Source: Actinomycetota bacterium
Lineage (GTDB): Bacteria; Actinomycetota; UBA4738; HRBIN12
Assembly: GCA_035697485.1 (NCBI GenBank)
Contig: DASSCU010000003.1
Span: forward strand, 1 to 48,970
Length of the DNA stretch: 48,970 nucleotides
Direction of reading: 5' to 3'
Shown here: one piece after another, positions 7,260-21,647 of the stretch
Layout: each line of letters starts with the position of its first letter
Numbering within the stretch: the stretch's first letter is position 1
The notes under the pieces: model-generated
The model's database searches: none
Told to the model about the DNA's origin: nothing
Seen by the model: the letters and a program-made list of their open reading frames with translations, nothing else
Translations under genes and position numbers: made by a program

Positions 7260-8335
7260 CCGTGCCCATCCCCGAGCGCGCGTATGACGTCGTGATCGGC
7301 CGCGGGCTTCTCGTCGACGCAGCCCGCCATCTCCCGGAGTTCCCGAGGGCCACGCGGGCGTTCGTGATCGCGGACCGCGCGGTCGTCGATCGGGCGTTCG
7401 GCTCCCTCGCCGGTGGACTCGCACGGGCAGGCCTCGACGCCGTGCTGCTGACGGTTCCGTCGGGGGAGGAGGCGAAGACCCTGCAGGTCTCGGGCACGCT
7501 CCTGCATCAGTTGGCGACCCAGGAGGCCCACCGCGACGACGTCGTGGTGGCGCTCGGGGGTGGATCGACCGGGGACCTGGCTGGATTCGTGGCCTCCACC
7601 TACATGCGGGGGGTGCCGTTCGTGCAGGTGCCGACGACCCTGCTCGCGCAGGTCGACGCGGCGGTCGGGGGCAAGACCGCGGTCAACCTGCCCGAGGGCA
7701 AGAACCTCGTGGGCACGTTCTTCCAGCCCCGTGGCGTGTTGGCCGACGTCGAGACGCTGGCCACCCTGGACGAGCGAGACTTCCGGTCGGGGCTCGCCGA
7801 GGTGGCGAAGTACGCGCTCGCACTCGATCCAGCGCTGCTCGAGGGCCTGGAATCCGATCCGGGCCCGGTCCTCGCTCGGGATCCCGAGGCGCTCGAGTCG
7901 TTGGTGGCGCGGTGCGTGGCCGCGAAGGCGCGCACGGTCGCCAGCGACGAGCTCGACATGGGGTCGCGCCTCTTCCTGAACTACGGGCACACCCTCGGAC
8001 ACGCGCTCGAGCGGCTCGAGGCGTTCTCCGGGCGCACCCACGGCGAGGCGATCGCGGTCGGCATGGTCTTCGCGGCCCGCCTTGCAGAACGGCGCGGCCT
8101 GGCGTCGCCTGGGCTCGTCGGACGGACCACGCGGCTGCTGTCCTCGCTCGGACTCGAGGTGGACGGACCCCTCCCCCCGGTCGACGACATCACGACGGCG
8201 TTCCGCATGGACAAGAAGTTCCACGGAGGAGTCCGGTTCGTGCTGCTGCGTGCGGTCGGCGATCCGGTGGTCGTCGAGGACGTCGCCGACGACGAGCTGC
8301 GGACGACGATGCTGGAGATGGGAGCGACGGCATGA
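7247..8335 (+). CDS. aroB: 3-dehydroquinate synthase
   Basis: Cyclises DAHP to 3-dehydroquinate with NAD+ and a divalent metal; second step of the shikimate pathway. The 362 residues include the nucleotide-binding GGGSTGDLAGFVASTYMRG, VPTTLLAQVDAAVGGKTAVN, and the metal ligands in NYGHTLGHALE and TRTHGEAI-like FSGRTHGEA. Start TTG at 7247 overlaps aroK; a GTG at 7256 is an alternative that would shorten it by three residues. Typical length. Confidence 0.96.
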   Translation: MVRVTVPIPERAYDVVIGRGLLVDAARHLPEFPRATRAFVIADRAVVDRAFGSLAGGLARAGLDAVLLTVPSGEEAKTLQVSGTLLHQLATQEAHRDDVVVALGGGSTGDLAGFVASTYMRGVPFVQVPTTLLAQVDAAVGGKTAVNLPEGKNLVGTFFQPRGVLADVETLATLDERDFRSGLAEVAKYALALDPALLEGLESDPGPVLARDPEALESLVARCVAAKARTVASDELDMGSRLFLNYGHTLGHALERLEAFSGRTHGEAIAVGMVFAARLAERRGLASPGLVGRTTRLLSSLGLEVDGPLPPVDDITTAFRMDKKFHGGVRFVLLRAVGDPVVVEDVADDELRTTMLEMGATA

Positions 8336-8766
8336 ATGTGCTGTTCCTGTTCGGACCGAACCTCGGGGCCCTCGGCCGGCGCGAACCCGAGACGTACGGG
8401 GTCGAGACCCTCGAGCAGATCATGCGAGAGGTCGAGGCCCGGGCGGCGGCGCTCGGCCTCGAGATGGTGTGGCGTCAGTCCGACCACGAGGGCGATCTCG
8501 TCGGCTGGCTGCTGGCGGCCGCCGGCGACGGCCACGACGCGGTGGTCATCAACCCGGGTGCGTTGTCGCACTACTCGTTCTCGGTCCGCGACGCCGTGGA
8601 GGCCTGCGGGCTCCCGGTCATCGAGGTGCACATGTCCCACATCGCCGCTCGCGAGGAGTTCCGCCGGCATTCGGTGGTCTCCGAGGTGTGCCGGGCGACG
8701 ATCACCGGTCTCGGGGCCGGTGGCTATCATCTGGCGCTGGAGGCGATGCCGTGGATCACCAGCTGA
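8332..8766 (+). CDS. aroQ: Type II 3-dehydroquinate dehydratase
   Basis: Dehydrates 3-dehydroquinate to 3-dehydroshikimate. The 144-residue type II enzyme carries the mobile loop GALGRREPETYG with the catalytic Arg and Tyr, the substrate-binding INPGALSHYS segment, the catalytic His in IEVHMS and the FRRHS motif. The first block reads FGPN instead of the usual NGPN. ATG 8332 overlaps the aroB stop as ATGA. The longer in-frame reading from 7912 lies inside aroB and is not used. Confidence 0.95.
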   Translation: MNVLFLFGPNLGALGRREPETYGVETLEQIMREVEARAAALGLEMVWRQSDHEGDLVGWLLAAAGDGHDAVVINPGALSHYSFSVRDAVEACGLPVIEVHMSHIAAREEFRRHSVVSEVCRATITGLGAGGYHLALEAMPWITS

Positions 8767-9827
8767 GACGAACTGCTCTGTCCGAGCGACTGCCCGACCT
8801 CGAGGTCGATGCCTACCTCGTGACCGGACTGACGAACGTGCGGTACCTGACCGGCTTCACGGGTTCCAACGGTCAGGCCCTCCTTACCCGCGACGCGTCG
8901 GTGTTCTTCACCGACGGCCGGTACACGGAGCAGTCCCGCCACGAGGTGCCCGACCTCGAGCGCGTGACGTACGGAGCCGCCTTCGGGGACGTGCTGGCCG
9001 AACAGGCAGCGCGTCTCGGGGTCGCGAGGATCGGCTTCGAGGCCCACCAGGTCACGGTCCGGGCCTATGAGCGCCTCGTGGCGGCCCTGGAAGGCCGGGA
9101 GCTGGTCGCCTGCGACGAGGAGGTCGAGCGCGTTCGCTGGGTCAAGGACGACGAGGAGCTCGAGCTGCTGCGGAGCGCCCAGGCCGTGACCGATCAGGCG
9201 TTCGATGACGTGCTCGACATGCTCGCGGTGGGTGTGAGCGAGCGCCAGGTGGCTCGACAGCTCGAGGCGTTGCTGCGCCGCGACGGCGCGGACGGCCTGT
9301 CCTTCGAGTCGATCATCGCGTTCGGCGAGAACGCTGCGGAGCCGCACCACGAGCCCGGGCATCGCACGCTCGAGGAGGGCGACGTCATCACGATGGACTT
9401 CGGGGCGTTGTTCGGTGGCTACCACGCCGATATGACGCGCACGGTCGCGTTCGGCGAACCCGCCTCCGAACTGAAGAAGATCCACGACATCGTGCGGCAG
9501 GCCCAGCAGGCGGGCATCGACGCCGTCGCGGAGGGCGTCACCGGCGCGGAGGTCGACGCCGCCGCCCGCGGGGTGATCGATGGCGCCGGCTACGGCGACC
9601 GGTTCACCCACGGGCTCGGTCACGGCGTCGGGCTCGACATCCACGAGGGTCCGAGGCTCGGCCGCGAGTTCGCCGAGCACACGTTGCCCGCGCGCGCGGT
9701 GGTCACGGTCGAGCCCGGCGTCTACGTGCCGGGCTTGGGTGGCGCGCGCATCGAGGACATGGTCGAGGTGACGCCCGACGGGTGCCGTGTGCTCGGCAAC
9801 GCGTCGCGTGAGCTGATCGAACTGTAG
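8751..9827 (+). CDS. Xaa-Pro dipeptidase/aminopeptidase (M24B)
   Basis: A cytosolic metallopeptidase cleaving peptides with proline at the second position; the usual neighbour of efp in many bacteria. The 358 residues have an N-terminal creatinase-like domain (about 1-130, with NVRYLTGFTGSNG) and a pita-bread catalytic domain. Metal ligands are the Asp of MDFGALFGGYHAD (two), the His of GLGHGVGLDIHEGP, and the two Glu of VTVEPGVYVPGLGGARIED. GTG 8751 overlaps aroQ by 16 nt. PepQ or PepP cannot be separated by reading alone. Confidence 0.93.
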   Translation: MDHQLRRTALSERLPDLEVDAYLVTGLTNVRYLTGFTGSNGQALLTRDASVFFTDGRYTEQSRHEVPDLERVTYGAAFGDVLAEQAARLGVARIGFEAHQVTVRAYERLVAALEGRELVACDEEVERVRWVKDDEELELLRSAQAVTDQAFDDVLDMLAVGVSERQVARQLEALLRRDGADGLSFESIIAFGENAAEPHHEPGHRTLEEGDVITMDFGALFGGYHADMTRTVAFGEPASELKKIHDIVRQAQQAGIDAVAEGVTGAEVDAAARGVIDGAGYGDRFTHGLGHGVGLDIHEGPRLGREFAEHTLPARAVVTVEPGVYVPGLGGARIEDMVEVTPDGCRVLGNASRELIEL

Positions 9828-9870
9828 GCCGGACGGTCCGGACGAGACGACATCGGGAGCTGAGCGTCGC

Positions 9871-10437
9871 GTGAGCGTTTCCACGAACGACTTCAAGAAC
9901 GGCATGACCCTGGAGCTCGACGGGGTGTTGTTTCAGATCATCGAGTTCCAGCATGTGAAGCCGGGCAAGGGCGGCGCCTTCGTGCGCACGAAGCTGCGGA
10001 ACGTGAAGAGTGGCGCCGTGCTCGAGCGCACGTTCAACGCGGGCGTGAAGGTCGGCCTCGCGATCGTCGAGCGCAAGGACTTCCAGTACCTCTATCCCGA
10101 GGGCGACAGCTTCGTCTTCATGGATCTGGAGACCTACGAGCAGGTGCACGTGCCCTCGGAGACGATGGGCTCGGCGAAGGACTATCTCACCGAGGGCGGC
10201 ACGGCGCAGATCGCGATGCACGACGGCATCCCGATCGCGGTCGATCTGCCGGCGTCGCTGGTGCTCGCGATCACGAAGTGCGATCCGGGGGTGAAGGGCG
10301 ACACGAGGACCGGCGCCCTGAAGCCGGCGACCCTGGAGACCGGGGTAGTGGTGAACGTGCCGCTGTTCGTCGAGGAGGGCGAGCACATCAAGGTCGACAC
10401 GCGCACGGGCGAGTACATGGAACGCGTGAAGGTCTGA
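9871..10437 (+). CDS. efp: Elongation factor P
   Basis: Binds stalled ribosomes between P and E sites and helps peptide bonds form at consecutive prolines. The 188 residues cover the KOW-like domain I and two OB domains. The loop HVKPGKGGAF places Lys33 at the tip position that is beta-lysylated in some bacteria; no epmA/poxA gene is in this window. GTG 9871 follows GGGAGCTGAG. It lies downstream of the peptidase with a 43-nt gap holding a small CCGGA/TCCGG hairpin, and is followed by nusB. Confidence 0.97.
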   Translation: MSVSTNDFKNGMTLELDGVLFQIIEFQHVKPGKGGAFVRTKLRNVKSGAVLERTFNAGVKVGLAIVERKDFQYLYPEGDSFVFMDLETYEQVHVPSETMGSAKDYLTEGGTAQIAMHDGIPIAVDLPASLVLAITKCDPGVKGDTRTGALKPATLETGVVVNVPLFVEEGEHIKVDTRTGEYMERVKV

Positions 10438-10462
10438 CGGGTGGAGCGCCGGTGACGCCACG

Positions 10463-10852
10463 ATGAGCACTCGCCGTCAGGCGCGGCGCGTGGCGCTCGA
10501 CATCCTCTACCAGGCCGACGTGACCGGCGACGATCCCGAGCTGGCGCTCGAGTCGTGGATCGAGGCTGGGCGCGAGGTGCCTGCATTCGCGCGGGAGCTG
10601 GTCCACGGGGTCGCCGAGCACGGGCCCGGCATCGATCTCATGCTCGAGGAGCACGCGGAGGGGTGGACGGTGGCCCGCATGGCCGCCCTCGATCGCACGA
10701 TCCTCAGGGTGGCGGTGGAGGAGCTGCGCTACCGTGACGACGTGCCCGACTCCGTCGCGATCAGCGAGGCCGTCGAGTCCGCGTCGGCGCTGTCCGCCGA
10801 CGAGTCGAAGGCGTTCGTGAACGGCATCCTGGGCAGGATCGCCCGGGGCTGA
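10463..10852 (+). CDS. nusB: Transcription antitermination factor NusB
   Basis: All-helical RNA-binding protein that, with S10/NusE, binds boxA in rRNA leaders to prevent premature termination. The 129 residues include the Arg-rich N-terminus STRRQARRVALDILYQADV, the WTVARMAALDRTILRVAVEEL block and the C-terminal DESKAFVNGILGRIAR motif. Start ATG 10463, 25 nt after efp. The efp-nusB order is common in bacteria. A boxA-like element lies before the 16S gene at the end of this window. Confidence 0.96.
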   Translation: MSTRRQARRVALDILYQADVTGDDPELALESWIEAGREVPAFARELVHGVAEHGPGIDLMLEEHAEGWTVARMAALDRTILRVAVEELRYRDDVPDSVAISEAVESASALSADESKAFVNGILGRIARG

Positions 10853-10861
10853 CCGAGGGAA

Positions 10862-10877
10862 ACCTTGCGACGAAGGT
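10862..10877. terminator. Weak hairpin between convergent nusB and tatA
   Basis: ACCTT and AAGGT pair around GCGACG in the 24-nt gap between the two convergent stop codons. It might act in both directions, but the stem is only 5 bp and has no T-run, so this is tentative. Confidence 0.25.
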
Positions 10878-11083
10878 CAGGCCTGGGTGGTCGGCGGGTC
10901 GGTCGGCTCGGAGGGCTGTGGCGTCGGGGTGGCCTTGGTGGCGGCGTCGTCCTGGTCACCCTCCTTCAGACCCTTCTTGAACTCACCCGACGAACGGCCG
11001 AGGTTGCGGGCGATCTCGGGGAGCTTCGTCGCGCCGAAGATCACGGCGATGGCCACGATGCCCACGATGATCCACTCGTTCAT
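10877..11083 (-). CDS. tatA: Sec-independent translocase protein TatA
   Basis: Pore-forming subunit of the twin-arginine pathway that exports folded proteins. The 68 residues comprise a short N-terminal membrane helix (NEWIIVGIVAIAVIFGATKLP), the hinge with conserved Phe-Gly, the amphipathic helix EIARNLGRSSGEFKKGLKEG, and a Thr/Pro-rich tail. It is the only gene on the - strand in the first 44 kb. No tatB or tatC is adjacent. A Shine-Dalgarno GGAAGGAAG precedes the start. Confidence 0.95.
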   Translation of the reverse strand: MNEWIIVGIVAIAVIFGATKLPEIARNLGRSSGEFKKGLKEGDQDDAATKATPTPQPSEPTDPPTTQA

Positions 11084-11142
11084 GCGGTTGCCACTTCCTT
11101 CCGATGTGGGGTCCGACCCTCGGGGATCGGGTCGCAGACATC

Positions 11143-11148
11143 AGTCTA
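11143..11148 (-). promoter_or_regulatory. -10 box for tatA
   Basis: On the - strand this reads TAGACT, the same hexamer found before metK, pheS and argF. It lies 59 nt before the tatA ATG, leaving a leader with the GGAAGGAAG ribosome-binding site. The -35 is not clear. Confidence 0.4.
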
Positions 11149-11181
11149 CGCCGGGGGTGTGGCGATGGCCACGAGGCCTCG

Positions 11182-11211
11182 TTGCCCCTCGGTCGGACCG
11201 CCCGCTATGCT
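11182..11211 (+). promoter_or_regulatory. Promoter of the pyr operon
   Basis: TTGCCC (11182-11187) and TATGCT (11206-11211) are separated by 18 bp and sit just before the PyrR-binding leader. Transcription would start about 11218, giving a leader of roughly 130 nt. Confidence 0.6.
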
Positions 11212-11224
11212 CTTCACGAGAGAG

Positions 11225-12863
<1,639 letters not shown>

Positions 12864-12871
<8 letters not shown>

Positions 12872-14168
12872 GGCGCTGCTGCTCCGGGGAGCGCGCGTGA
12901 TCGACGCCGCATCCGAGATCGACACCCATTCGGACGTGCTCGTCGCCGATGGGCGTATCGAGGCGGTGGGCAGCGGTCTCGATCCCCTGGGCGCGGACGT
13001 GCTGGATTGCCGAGGACTCGTGCTCTCGCCGGGGCTAGTGGACCTGCACACCCATCTACGTGAGCCGGGGTTCGAGCACAAGGAGACGATCGCGAGCGGG
13101 ACCCGCGCGGCCGCCGCGGGAGGGTTCACCGCGGTCTCGTCGATGGCGAACACCGATCCCGTCAGCGACCACGCGGGCATCGTGGCCGAGATCCGCGACA
13201 AGGCCGCCGACGCGGGGTTCGCCGACGTCTTCCCGGTCGGCGCGATCACGAAGGGCCTCGCCGGTGAATCGATGGCCGAGCTGGGAGAGATGGTGGAGGC
13301 CGGCGTTCGGGTCTTCAGCGACGACGGCAACTGCGTGCCGACCGCACGCATGCTGCGCAACGCACTCGTGTACGCGAAGGCGTTCCCCGCCGAGATCGTG
13401 ATCGCCGACCACTGCGAGGACGCGTCCCTGGTCGCCGGCGGACACATGCACGAAGGCGTGCACTCCTACTCCCTGGGTCTCGCCGGCCGGCCCGCGGAGG
13501 CGGAGGAGATCGTCGTCGCCCGGGACCTCGCGATCGCGCGTGCGACCGGCGGCCGCATCCATATCTGCCACGTGTCGAGCGCGCAGGCGGTCGATCTGAT
13601 CCGCCGTGCCAAGGCCGACGGGGTGCGCGTCACCGCGGAGGTGACGCCCCATCACCTCGTCTTCACCGACGACGACCTCGTCGGGTACGACACGAACTTC
13701 AAGGTGAACCCGCCGCTGCGTACGGCGGACGATCGCGAGGCGCTGCGAGCGGCCGTCGCCGACGGCACGATCGACGTGATCGCGACCGATCACGCGCCGC
13801 ACGCGGTGGAGGAGAAGGACTCCGAGTTCGACCTCTCGCCACCCGGGACGATCGGCCTCGAGACCGCCCTGGCCGCCGTGCTCACCTCCCTCGTCGAACC
13901 GGGCATGGTGTCGCTGTCCCGGGCGATCCAGGCGATGTCGGTCACGCCGGCCCGCATCCTCGGCGCCACCGGGCACGGGGGAGCGGTCGAGGCGGGCCGC
14001 CCCGCGAACCTCCTCGTCTTCGATCCCACCGAGCGCTGGGTCGTGGAGCCGCCGTTCGCCTCGAAGGCCCGCAACAGCGCGTTCACCGGTCACGAGCTCG
14101 TCGGCCGGGTCCGTCACACGATGCTCCGGGGTCGGCTCACCGTCGCCGACGGGAAGGTGGGTGGGTAG
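12864..14168 (+). CDS. pyrC: Dihydroorotase
   Basis: Closes carbamoyl-aspartate to dihydroorotate; zinc amidohydrolase of the type I family. The 434 residues contain [19 protein letters not shown] (HxH metal ligands and the substrate Arg), [15 protein letters not shown] and [14 protein letters not shown] (metal/catalytic Asp). GTG 12864 overlaps pyrB; it ends one codon boundary before carA, with no gap. Full length with no unusual features. Confidence 0.96.
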
Positions 14169-15361
14169 ATGGTCCAGACGGACCCTCGCTCGGCGCACCG
14201 CCCGCTCCGGGGTCCGGATGCCGTGCTGGTGCTGGAGGACGGCAGCACCTTCCATGGCACGGCCTTCGGCGCCCAGGGGGAATCCTTCGGCGAGGCGGTC
14301 TTCAACACCGGGATGGCCGGGTATCAGGAGGTGCTGACCGACCCCTCGTACGCCGGGCAGATCGTGGTTATGACTTCACCGCACCAGGGGAACTACGGGG
14401 TGAACCACGAGGACCCGGAGTCTGCGGCCATCCAGGTCTCGGGCTTCGCCGTGCGCGAGGCTTCACGACGCGCCTCGTCGTGGCGATCGGAGTCGACGCT
14501 CGCCGAGGCGCTGTCCGCCGCCGGCATCGTCGGGATCGAGGGCATCGACACACGCCGTCTCACCCGTCTCCTCCGCGAGCGGGGCTCGATGCGGGCGGCT
14601 ACCTCGACCGTGGATCTCGATCCCGCTTCGCTCGCGGAACGCGTGCGCACCGTGCCGGGCATGGCTGGCGCCGACCTCGCGGCCGATGTCGGCTCGGCCT
14701 CGCCCTACGAGGCTCGCGACCTGGTCGGGTCGGCGACCACCGACCTCGGCCGCGTCTTCAGGGTGGCGGCGTACGACTTCGGCATGAAGCGCAACATCCT
14801 CCGGCGTCTGGCGGCCACCGGCATCGAGGTGACCGTCTTCCCCGCCCGGACACCGGCGGCCGAGATCGCTTCGGGGGACTTCGATGGGGTGTTCCTGTCG
14901 AACGGTCCGGGCGATCCGGCGGCCACGACGTACGGCATCGCCGCCACGCGCGACCTGTTGGGCAAGGTGCCGGTGTTCGGCATCTGCCTCGGCCACCAGC
15001 TGCTCGGTCTGGCGCTCGGCGGGCGCACGTACAAGATGCCGTTCGGTCACCGCGGGGTGAACCAGCCCGTGAAGAACATGCAGACGGGCGCCGTCGAGAT
15101 CACGAGCCACAACCACGGGTTCGCGGTGGATCCCCTCGGGTGGCGACGTGACGGCGACGGGGTCGCGCTGACCGACCGCGGACGAGTCGCCCTGACCCAC
15201 TGGAACCTCAACGACGGCACGCTCGAGGGCCTGCGATGCCTCGACGTGCCCGCGTTCGGTGTGCAGTACCACCCCGAGGCCGCGCCGGGGCCGCACGATT
15301 CGCGGTACCTCTTCGACGACTTCCGCCGGCTGATGGCGGGCGGCGCGGGGACGAGCGTCTG

Positions 15362-15362
<1 letters not shown>
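14169..15362 (+). CDS. carA: Carbamoyl-phosphate synthase small (glutaminase) subunit
   Basis: Hydrolyses glutamine and channels ammonia to CarB. The 397 residues have the N-terminal CarA domain ([20 protein letters not shown]) and a class I glutamine amidotransferase domain with the nucleophilic Cys in [16 protein letters not shown], followed by NHGFAV and the His/Glu pair in [13 protein letters not shown] 14169 abuts the pyrC TAG with no spacer, and the 3' end overlaps carB by one base. Confidence 0.97.
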
Positions 15363-18681
<3,319 letters not shown>

Positions 18682-18685
<4 letters not shown>

Positions 18686-19554
18686 CGCGCGTACGCGCCG
18701 AGATCCTCTCCACTCGCAAGCTCGGCGCGTACCACTCGCTGACGCTGGTCGCGCCCGAGATCGCGGAGAAGGCGCGTCCGGGGCAGTTCCTGGCCGTCAA
18801 GATGCCGGAGGGACGCGAGTTCCTGCTCCGTCGTCACTTTGCGGTGCACCAGGCCTCACGGCGCGGCGGGTGGGCCGGGACCCTCGAGTTCGTCGTGGAT
18901 CCGCTCGGACCGGGCACCGAGTGGCTCACATCGGTCAAGGCGCACGAGTTCCTCGAGGTGATCGGGCCGCTGGGCACGGCCTTCGCCTATCCGAAGCGGC
19001 ACACGAACTGCCTGCTCGTCGCCGAGGGGCACGGGGCGGCGTCGCTCTACTTCCTCGCGCAGGAATTGCTCGCGCGGCACAAGCGGGTCGACATGGTCGT
19101 CGGTGCCGAGACCCTGGAGCGGGTGTTCAAGCCGATCGAGGGAAAGCGCCTCTCCCAGACGATCTCGATCGTGACGGCCGACGGCACGTTGGGCGAGCGT
19201 GGGTCGGTCATGGACATGTTGCCCGAGATGGCCGAGACGACCGGGGCCGAGGTCCTCTACGCGGCGGCGCCCTCGCCGACCCTCGCGAGGGTCGCCGGGT
19301 TCTGTAAGGAGCGAGCGATCCCCTCGCAGGTGGCGGTCGAGGAACGCATGGGATGCGGGCTGGGTCTGTGCCAGACATGCGTCGTGCCGGTCGCCCGCAA
19401 GGACGGGAGCGGGTACGACCACCTGCGATCGTGCGTCGACGGACCGGTCTTCAACCCCGCTCGCGTGCTGTGGGATCGCTGGCTCTCCGAAGAGCCGACG
19501 ATGTTGCCCACGCCGCCCGAGGGCCTGCCGGTGGTGCGCTCGTGGCCGGGGTGA
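18682..19554 (+). CDS. pyrK: PyrK-like dihydroorotate dehydrogenase electron-transfer subunit, divergent
   Basis: In class 1B dihydroorotate dehydrogenase this subunit carries FAD and a [2Fe-2S] cluster and passes electrons to NAD+. The 290 residues keep the C-terminal cluster Cys ([13 protein letters not shown], then RSCVDGPVF). Several nucleotide-site motifs are altered: the family RRPISI reads RRHFAV, the GGGIGVPP loop reads AEGHGAAS, and the CGPxPML motif reads AAAPSPTL. The loss suggests it may not use NAD+. GTG 18682 overlaps carB, and it shares GTGA with pyrD. Identity of the family is clear; the reaction is uncertain. Confidence 0.85.
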
Positions 19555-20513
19555 AGCGTGCCCTGGCGGTCGACCTCGGGGGCATCGTCCTCGCCACCCC
19601 CGTGATGATCGCCGCCGGCTGCGCGGGGACCGGCCGTGAGCTGTCGGGACTCGTCGAGCTCCGGAAGGTCGGGGCGATCGTGAGCCGGACGATCTCGCTC
19701 GAGCCCGAGCGTGGGTCGCCCACCCCCCGGATCGCCGAGTCGCCGTCGGGGGTCGTGTGGTCGACGGGACTGCAGAACCCGGGCGTCGATGCGTTCGTCT
19801 CCGAGGAGCTGCCGCGTCTCGCCAGGTCGAGCACTCTTGTCGTGGTCTCGATCGCCGGCGGCACGCTCGAGGAGTACGTGCGGTTGACCGGTGCACTGCA
19901 GGGGCGGCCGGAGGTCTCGGCGATCGAGGTGTACCTGTCGGGTCCCGACCTCGAGCTCCGACGTCCGATGCTCGGTGCACACGTCGACCGGGCGGCCGAG
20001 GTCGCCGGTGCGGTCGCGCGCATGTCGATGGTGCCCGTTTTCGCGAAGCTGCCGATGCACGCGTCGGACCTGCCCGAGGTGGCCCGAGCCGTGGTGCGTG
20101 CCGGGGCGACGGGGCTGACGATCGGCGGCTCGCCTCCGGCACTCGACGTGCGACCGGAGCGACTGCGACCCGGCCTCGGCGGCGTGACGGGCTGGCTGAG
20201 CGGCCCGGCAGTGCTGCCCATGACGCTGAGGGCGGTCTTCGACGTCTCGCGGGCGGTGCCCGACACGCCCGTGATCGCCGTCGGCGGCATCCGGACGGGT
20301 GAGGACGCGATCGAGGCGTTCCTGGCCGGTGCCTGGGCGGTACAGGTCGGCACGGCAACGCTGATCGATCCGGCGGCGCCGGTCTCGGTCGCCCAGGGCA
20401 TCGTGCGCTACCTGAGGGCCAAGGGGCTCGCCACCCCGGCGGACGTCCGCGCTCGGTTGCGCGTGCCCGCGTCGTTCGGGGCGGTCCCCGACGAGGACGA
20501 CGACGGCCGATGA
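19551..20513 (+). CDS. pyrD: PyrD-like class 1B dihydroorotate dehydrogenase, active site altered
   Basis: This TIM-barrel flavoprotein of 320 residues lies in the normal pyrD place between pyrK and pyrF. Overall PyrD landmarks are present (GLQNPGVD, GGLSGPA-like GWLSGPAVLPMTLR, IAVGGIRTGEDAIEAFLAGA, VQVGTA). Residues that hold orotate in the family are changed: the NISCPN block with the catalytic Cys reads YLSGPD, the NAIG before GLQNPG reads WSTG, the FMN Lys in KGTT reads SRTIS, and INTL reads IGGS. It may be a redirected or inactive paralogue. GTG 19551 overlaps the pyrK stop; GTG 19542 is an alternative start. Confidence 0.8.
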   Translation: MKRALAVDLGGIVLATPVMIAAGCAGTGRELSGLVELRKVGAIVSRTISLEPERGSPTPRIAESPSGVVWSTGLQNPGVDAFVSEELPRLARSSTLVVVSIAGGTLEEYVRLTGALQGRPEVSAIEVYLSGPDLELRRPMLGAHVDRAAEVAGAVARMSMVPVFAKLPMHASDLPEVARAVVRAGATGLTIGGSPPALDVRPERLRPGLGGVTGWLSGPAVLPMTLRAVFDVSRAVPDTPVIAVGGIRTGEDAIEAFLAGAWAVQVGTATLIDPAAPVSVAQGIVRYLRAKGLATPADVRARLRVPASFGAVPDEDDDGR

Positions 20514-21193
20514 TCCCCCGCCCCTCGAACCCCCTCGTCGTCGCGCTCGACGTGAGCGACCTCGACACCGCGGAGCGGCTGGCAGGCGACCTCGCGCCGC
20601 ACGCGGGCATGCTCAAGGTCGGCCTCGAGCTCTGCTGGGCGGAGGGACCCGACGCCGTCCGTCGCGTCATGGCGCACGGGCCGGTCTTCGTCGACGCGAA
20701 GCTGCACGACATCCCGAACACGGTGGAGCGCGCGGCCGCCAACATCGCCAAGCTCGGCGTCGCGATGCTGAACGTCCACGCACTGGGCGGCGAGGCGATG
20801 ATGCGAGCGGCGGTCGACGGGGCGGCTCGTGGCGCCGAGCAGGGCGGGCACCCCACGCCGCTCGTGATCGCGGTGACGGTGCTCTCGTCGATGTCGGGCG
20901 AGGAGCTGGCGTCGCCGACCTCGCTCGCGTTCGAGGCACGAACGGCCGGGCTCGACGGCGTGGTGGTGTCGGGCCTCGACGTCGCCGAGGTGCGCCAGGT
21001 CTGTGGCGAGGACTTCTGCCTGGTCGTGCCCGGCATCCGGCCGCCGGGCGCCAACGGAGACGACCAGGTCCGCGTGCTGACCCCGTCGGCCGCCCTCGAT
21101 GCGGGTGCTGACTACCTCGTGGTTGGCCGGCCGATCACCGCCTCAAACGATCCAGTGGGCGTCGCGAAGGGCATCGTGCTCGGTGCCCAGTGA
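20510..21193 (+). CDS. pyrF: Orotidine 5'-phosphate decarboxylase
   Basis: Decarboxylates OMP to UMP, the final step of the pathway. The 227-residue barrel has the catalytic Asp-Lys-Asp network in FVDAKLHDIPNTV, LNVHALGGEAMM, AVTVLSSM and the phosphate loop VPGIRPPGANGDDQ and YLVVGRPIT. ATG 20510 overlaps pyrD by 4 nt. It ends the pyr operon; no pyrE is found here, so orotate phosphoribosyltransferase must be encoded elsewhere. Confidence 0.97.
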   Translation: MIPRPSNPLVVALDVSDLDTAERLAGDLAPHAGMLKVGLELCWAEGPDAVRRVMAHGPVFVDAKLHDIPNTVERAAANIAKLGVAMLNVHALGGEAMMRAAVDGAARGAEQGGHPTPLVIAVTVLSSMSGEELASPTSLAFEARTAGLDGVVVSGLDVAEVRQVCGEDFCLVVPGIRPPGANGDDQVRVLTPSAALDAGADYLVVGRPITASNDPVGVAKGIVLGAQ

Positions 21194-21250
21194 GGCATGC
21201 GCGCTCTCTCGTAAGGTCGTGAAACCGCAGGTCGTCGGGCACATCGCGCG

Positions 21251-21280
21251 TTGTGGGCGTCGGATGAGCCCGCGTATACT
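21251..21280 (+). promoter_or_regulatory. Promoter of mihF
   Basis: TTGTGG (21251-21256) and TATACT (21275-21280) are spaced by 18 bp, in the 135-bp gap after pyrF. Transcription would begin about 21287, leaving a ~40-nt leader with AAGGAG at 21317-21322. Confidence 0.6.
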
Positions 21281-21328
21281 CCCCGGGTTCTCGAACCCCT
21301 CGACCCTCCCGACACGAAGGAGCGCATG

Positions 21329-21637
21329 ATGGCTCTACCGCAGTTGACCCCGGAACAGCGCGCCCAGGCCCTCGAGAAGGCGGCCGCCGCGCGCAAGGCT
21401 CGCGCCGAGCTGAAGGGCGAGCTGAAGTCCGGGAAGATCACGCTGCAGCAGGTGCTGAAGCGCGACGACGACACCGTCGGGAAGATGAAGGTCTCGGTCG
21501 TGCTCGAGTCGCTGCCCGGCGTGGGCAAGGTGCGGGCAGCCAAGATCATGGAGGAGCTCGACATCAGCGCCACGCGCCGCGTGCGTGGCCTCGGCGCGAA
21601 GCAGCGCGAGCAGCTGCTCGCGAAGTTCGCGAAGTAA
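21329..21637 (+). CDS. mihF: Actinobacterial-type integration host factor
   Basis: Nucleoid protein that bends DNA, specific to Actinobacteria. The 102 residues begin MALPQLTPEQRAQALEKAA as in the family, followed by a basic helix (ARAELKGELKSGKI) and a helix-two-turn-helix (VVLESLPGVGKVRAAKIMEEL) with RVRGLGAKQREQLLAKF at the end. Of two tandem ATG codons (21326 and 21329), the second is better placed, 6 nt from AAGGAG, and fits the family start. It precedes gmk, the order usual in this phylum. Confidence 0.96.
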   Translation: MALPQLTPEQRAQALEKAAAARKARAELKGELKSGKITLQQVLKRDDDTVGKMKVSVVLESLPGVGKVRAAKIMEELDISATRRVRGLGAKQREQLLAKFAK

Positions 21638-21647
21638 GCCACCGGCC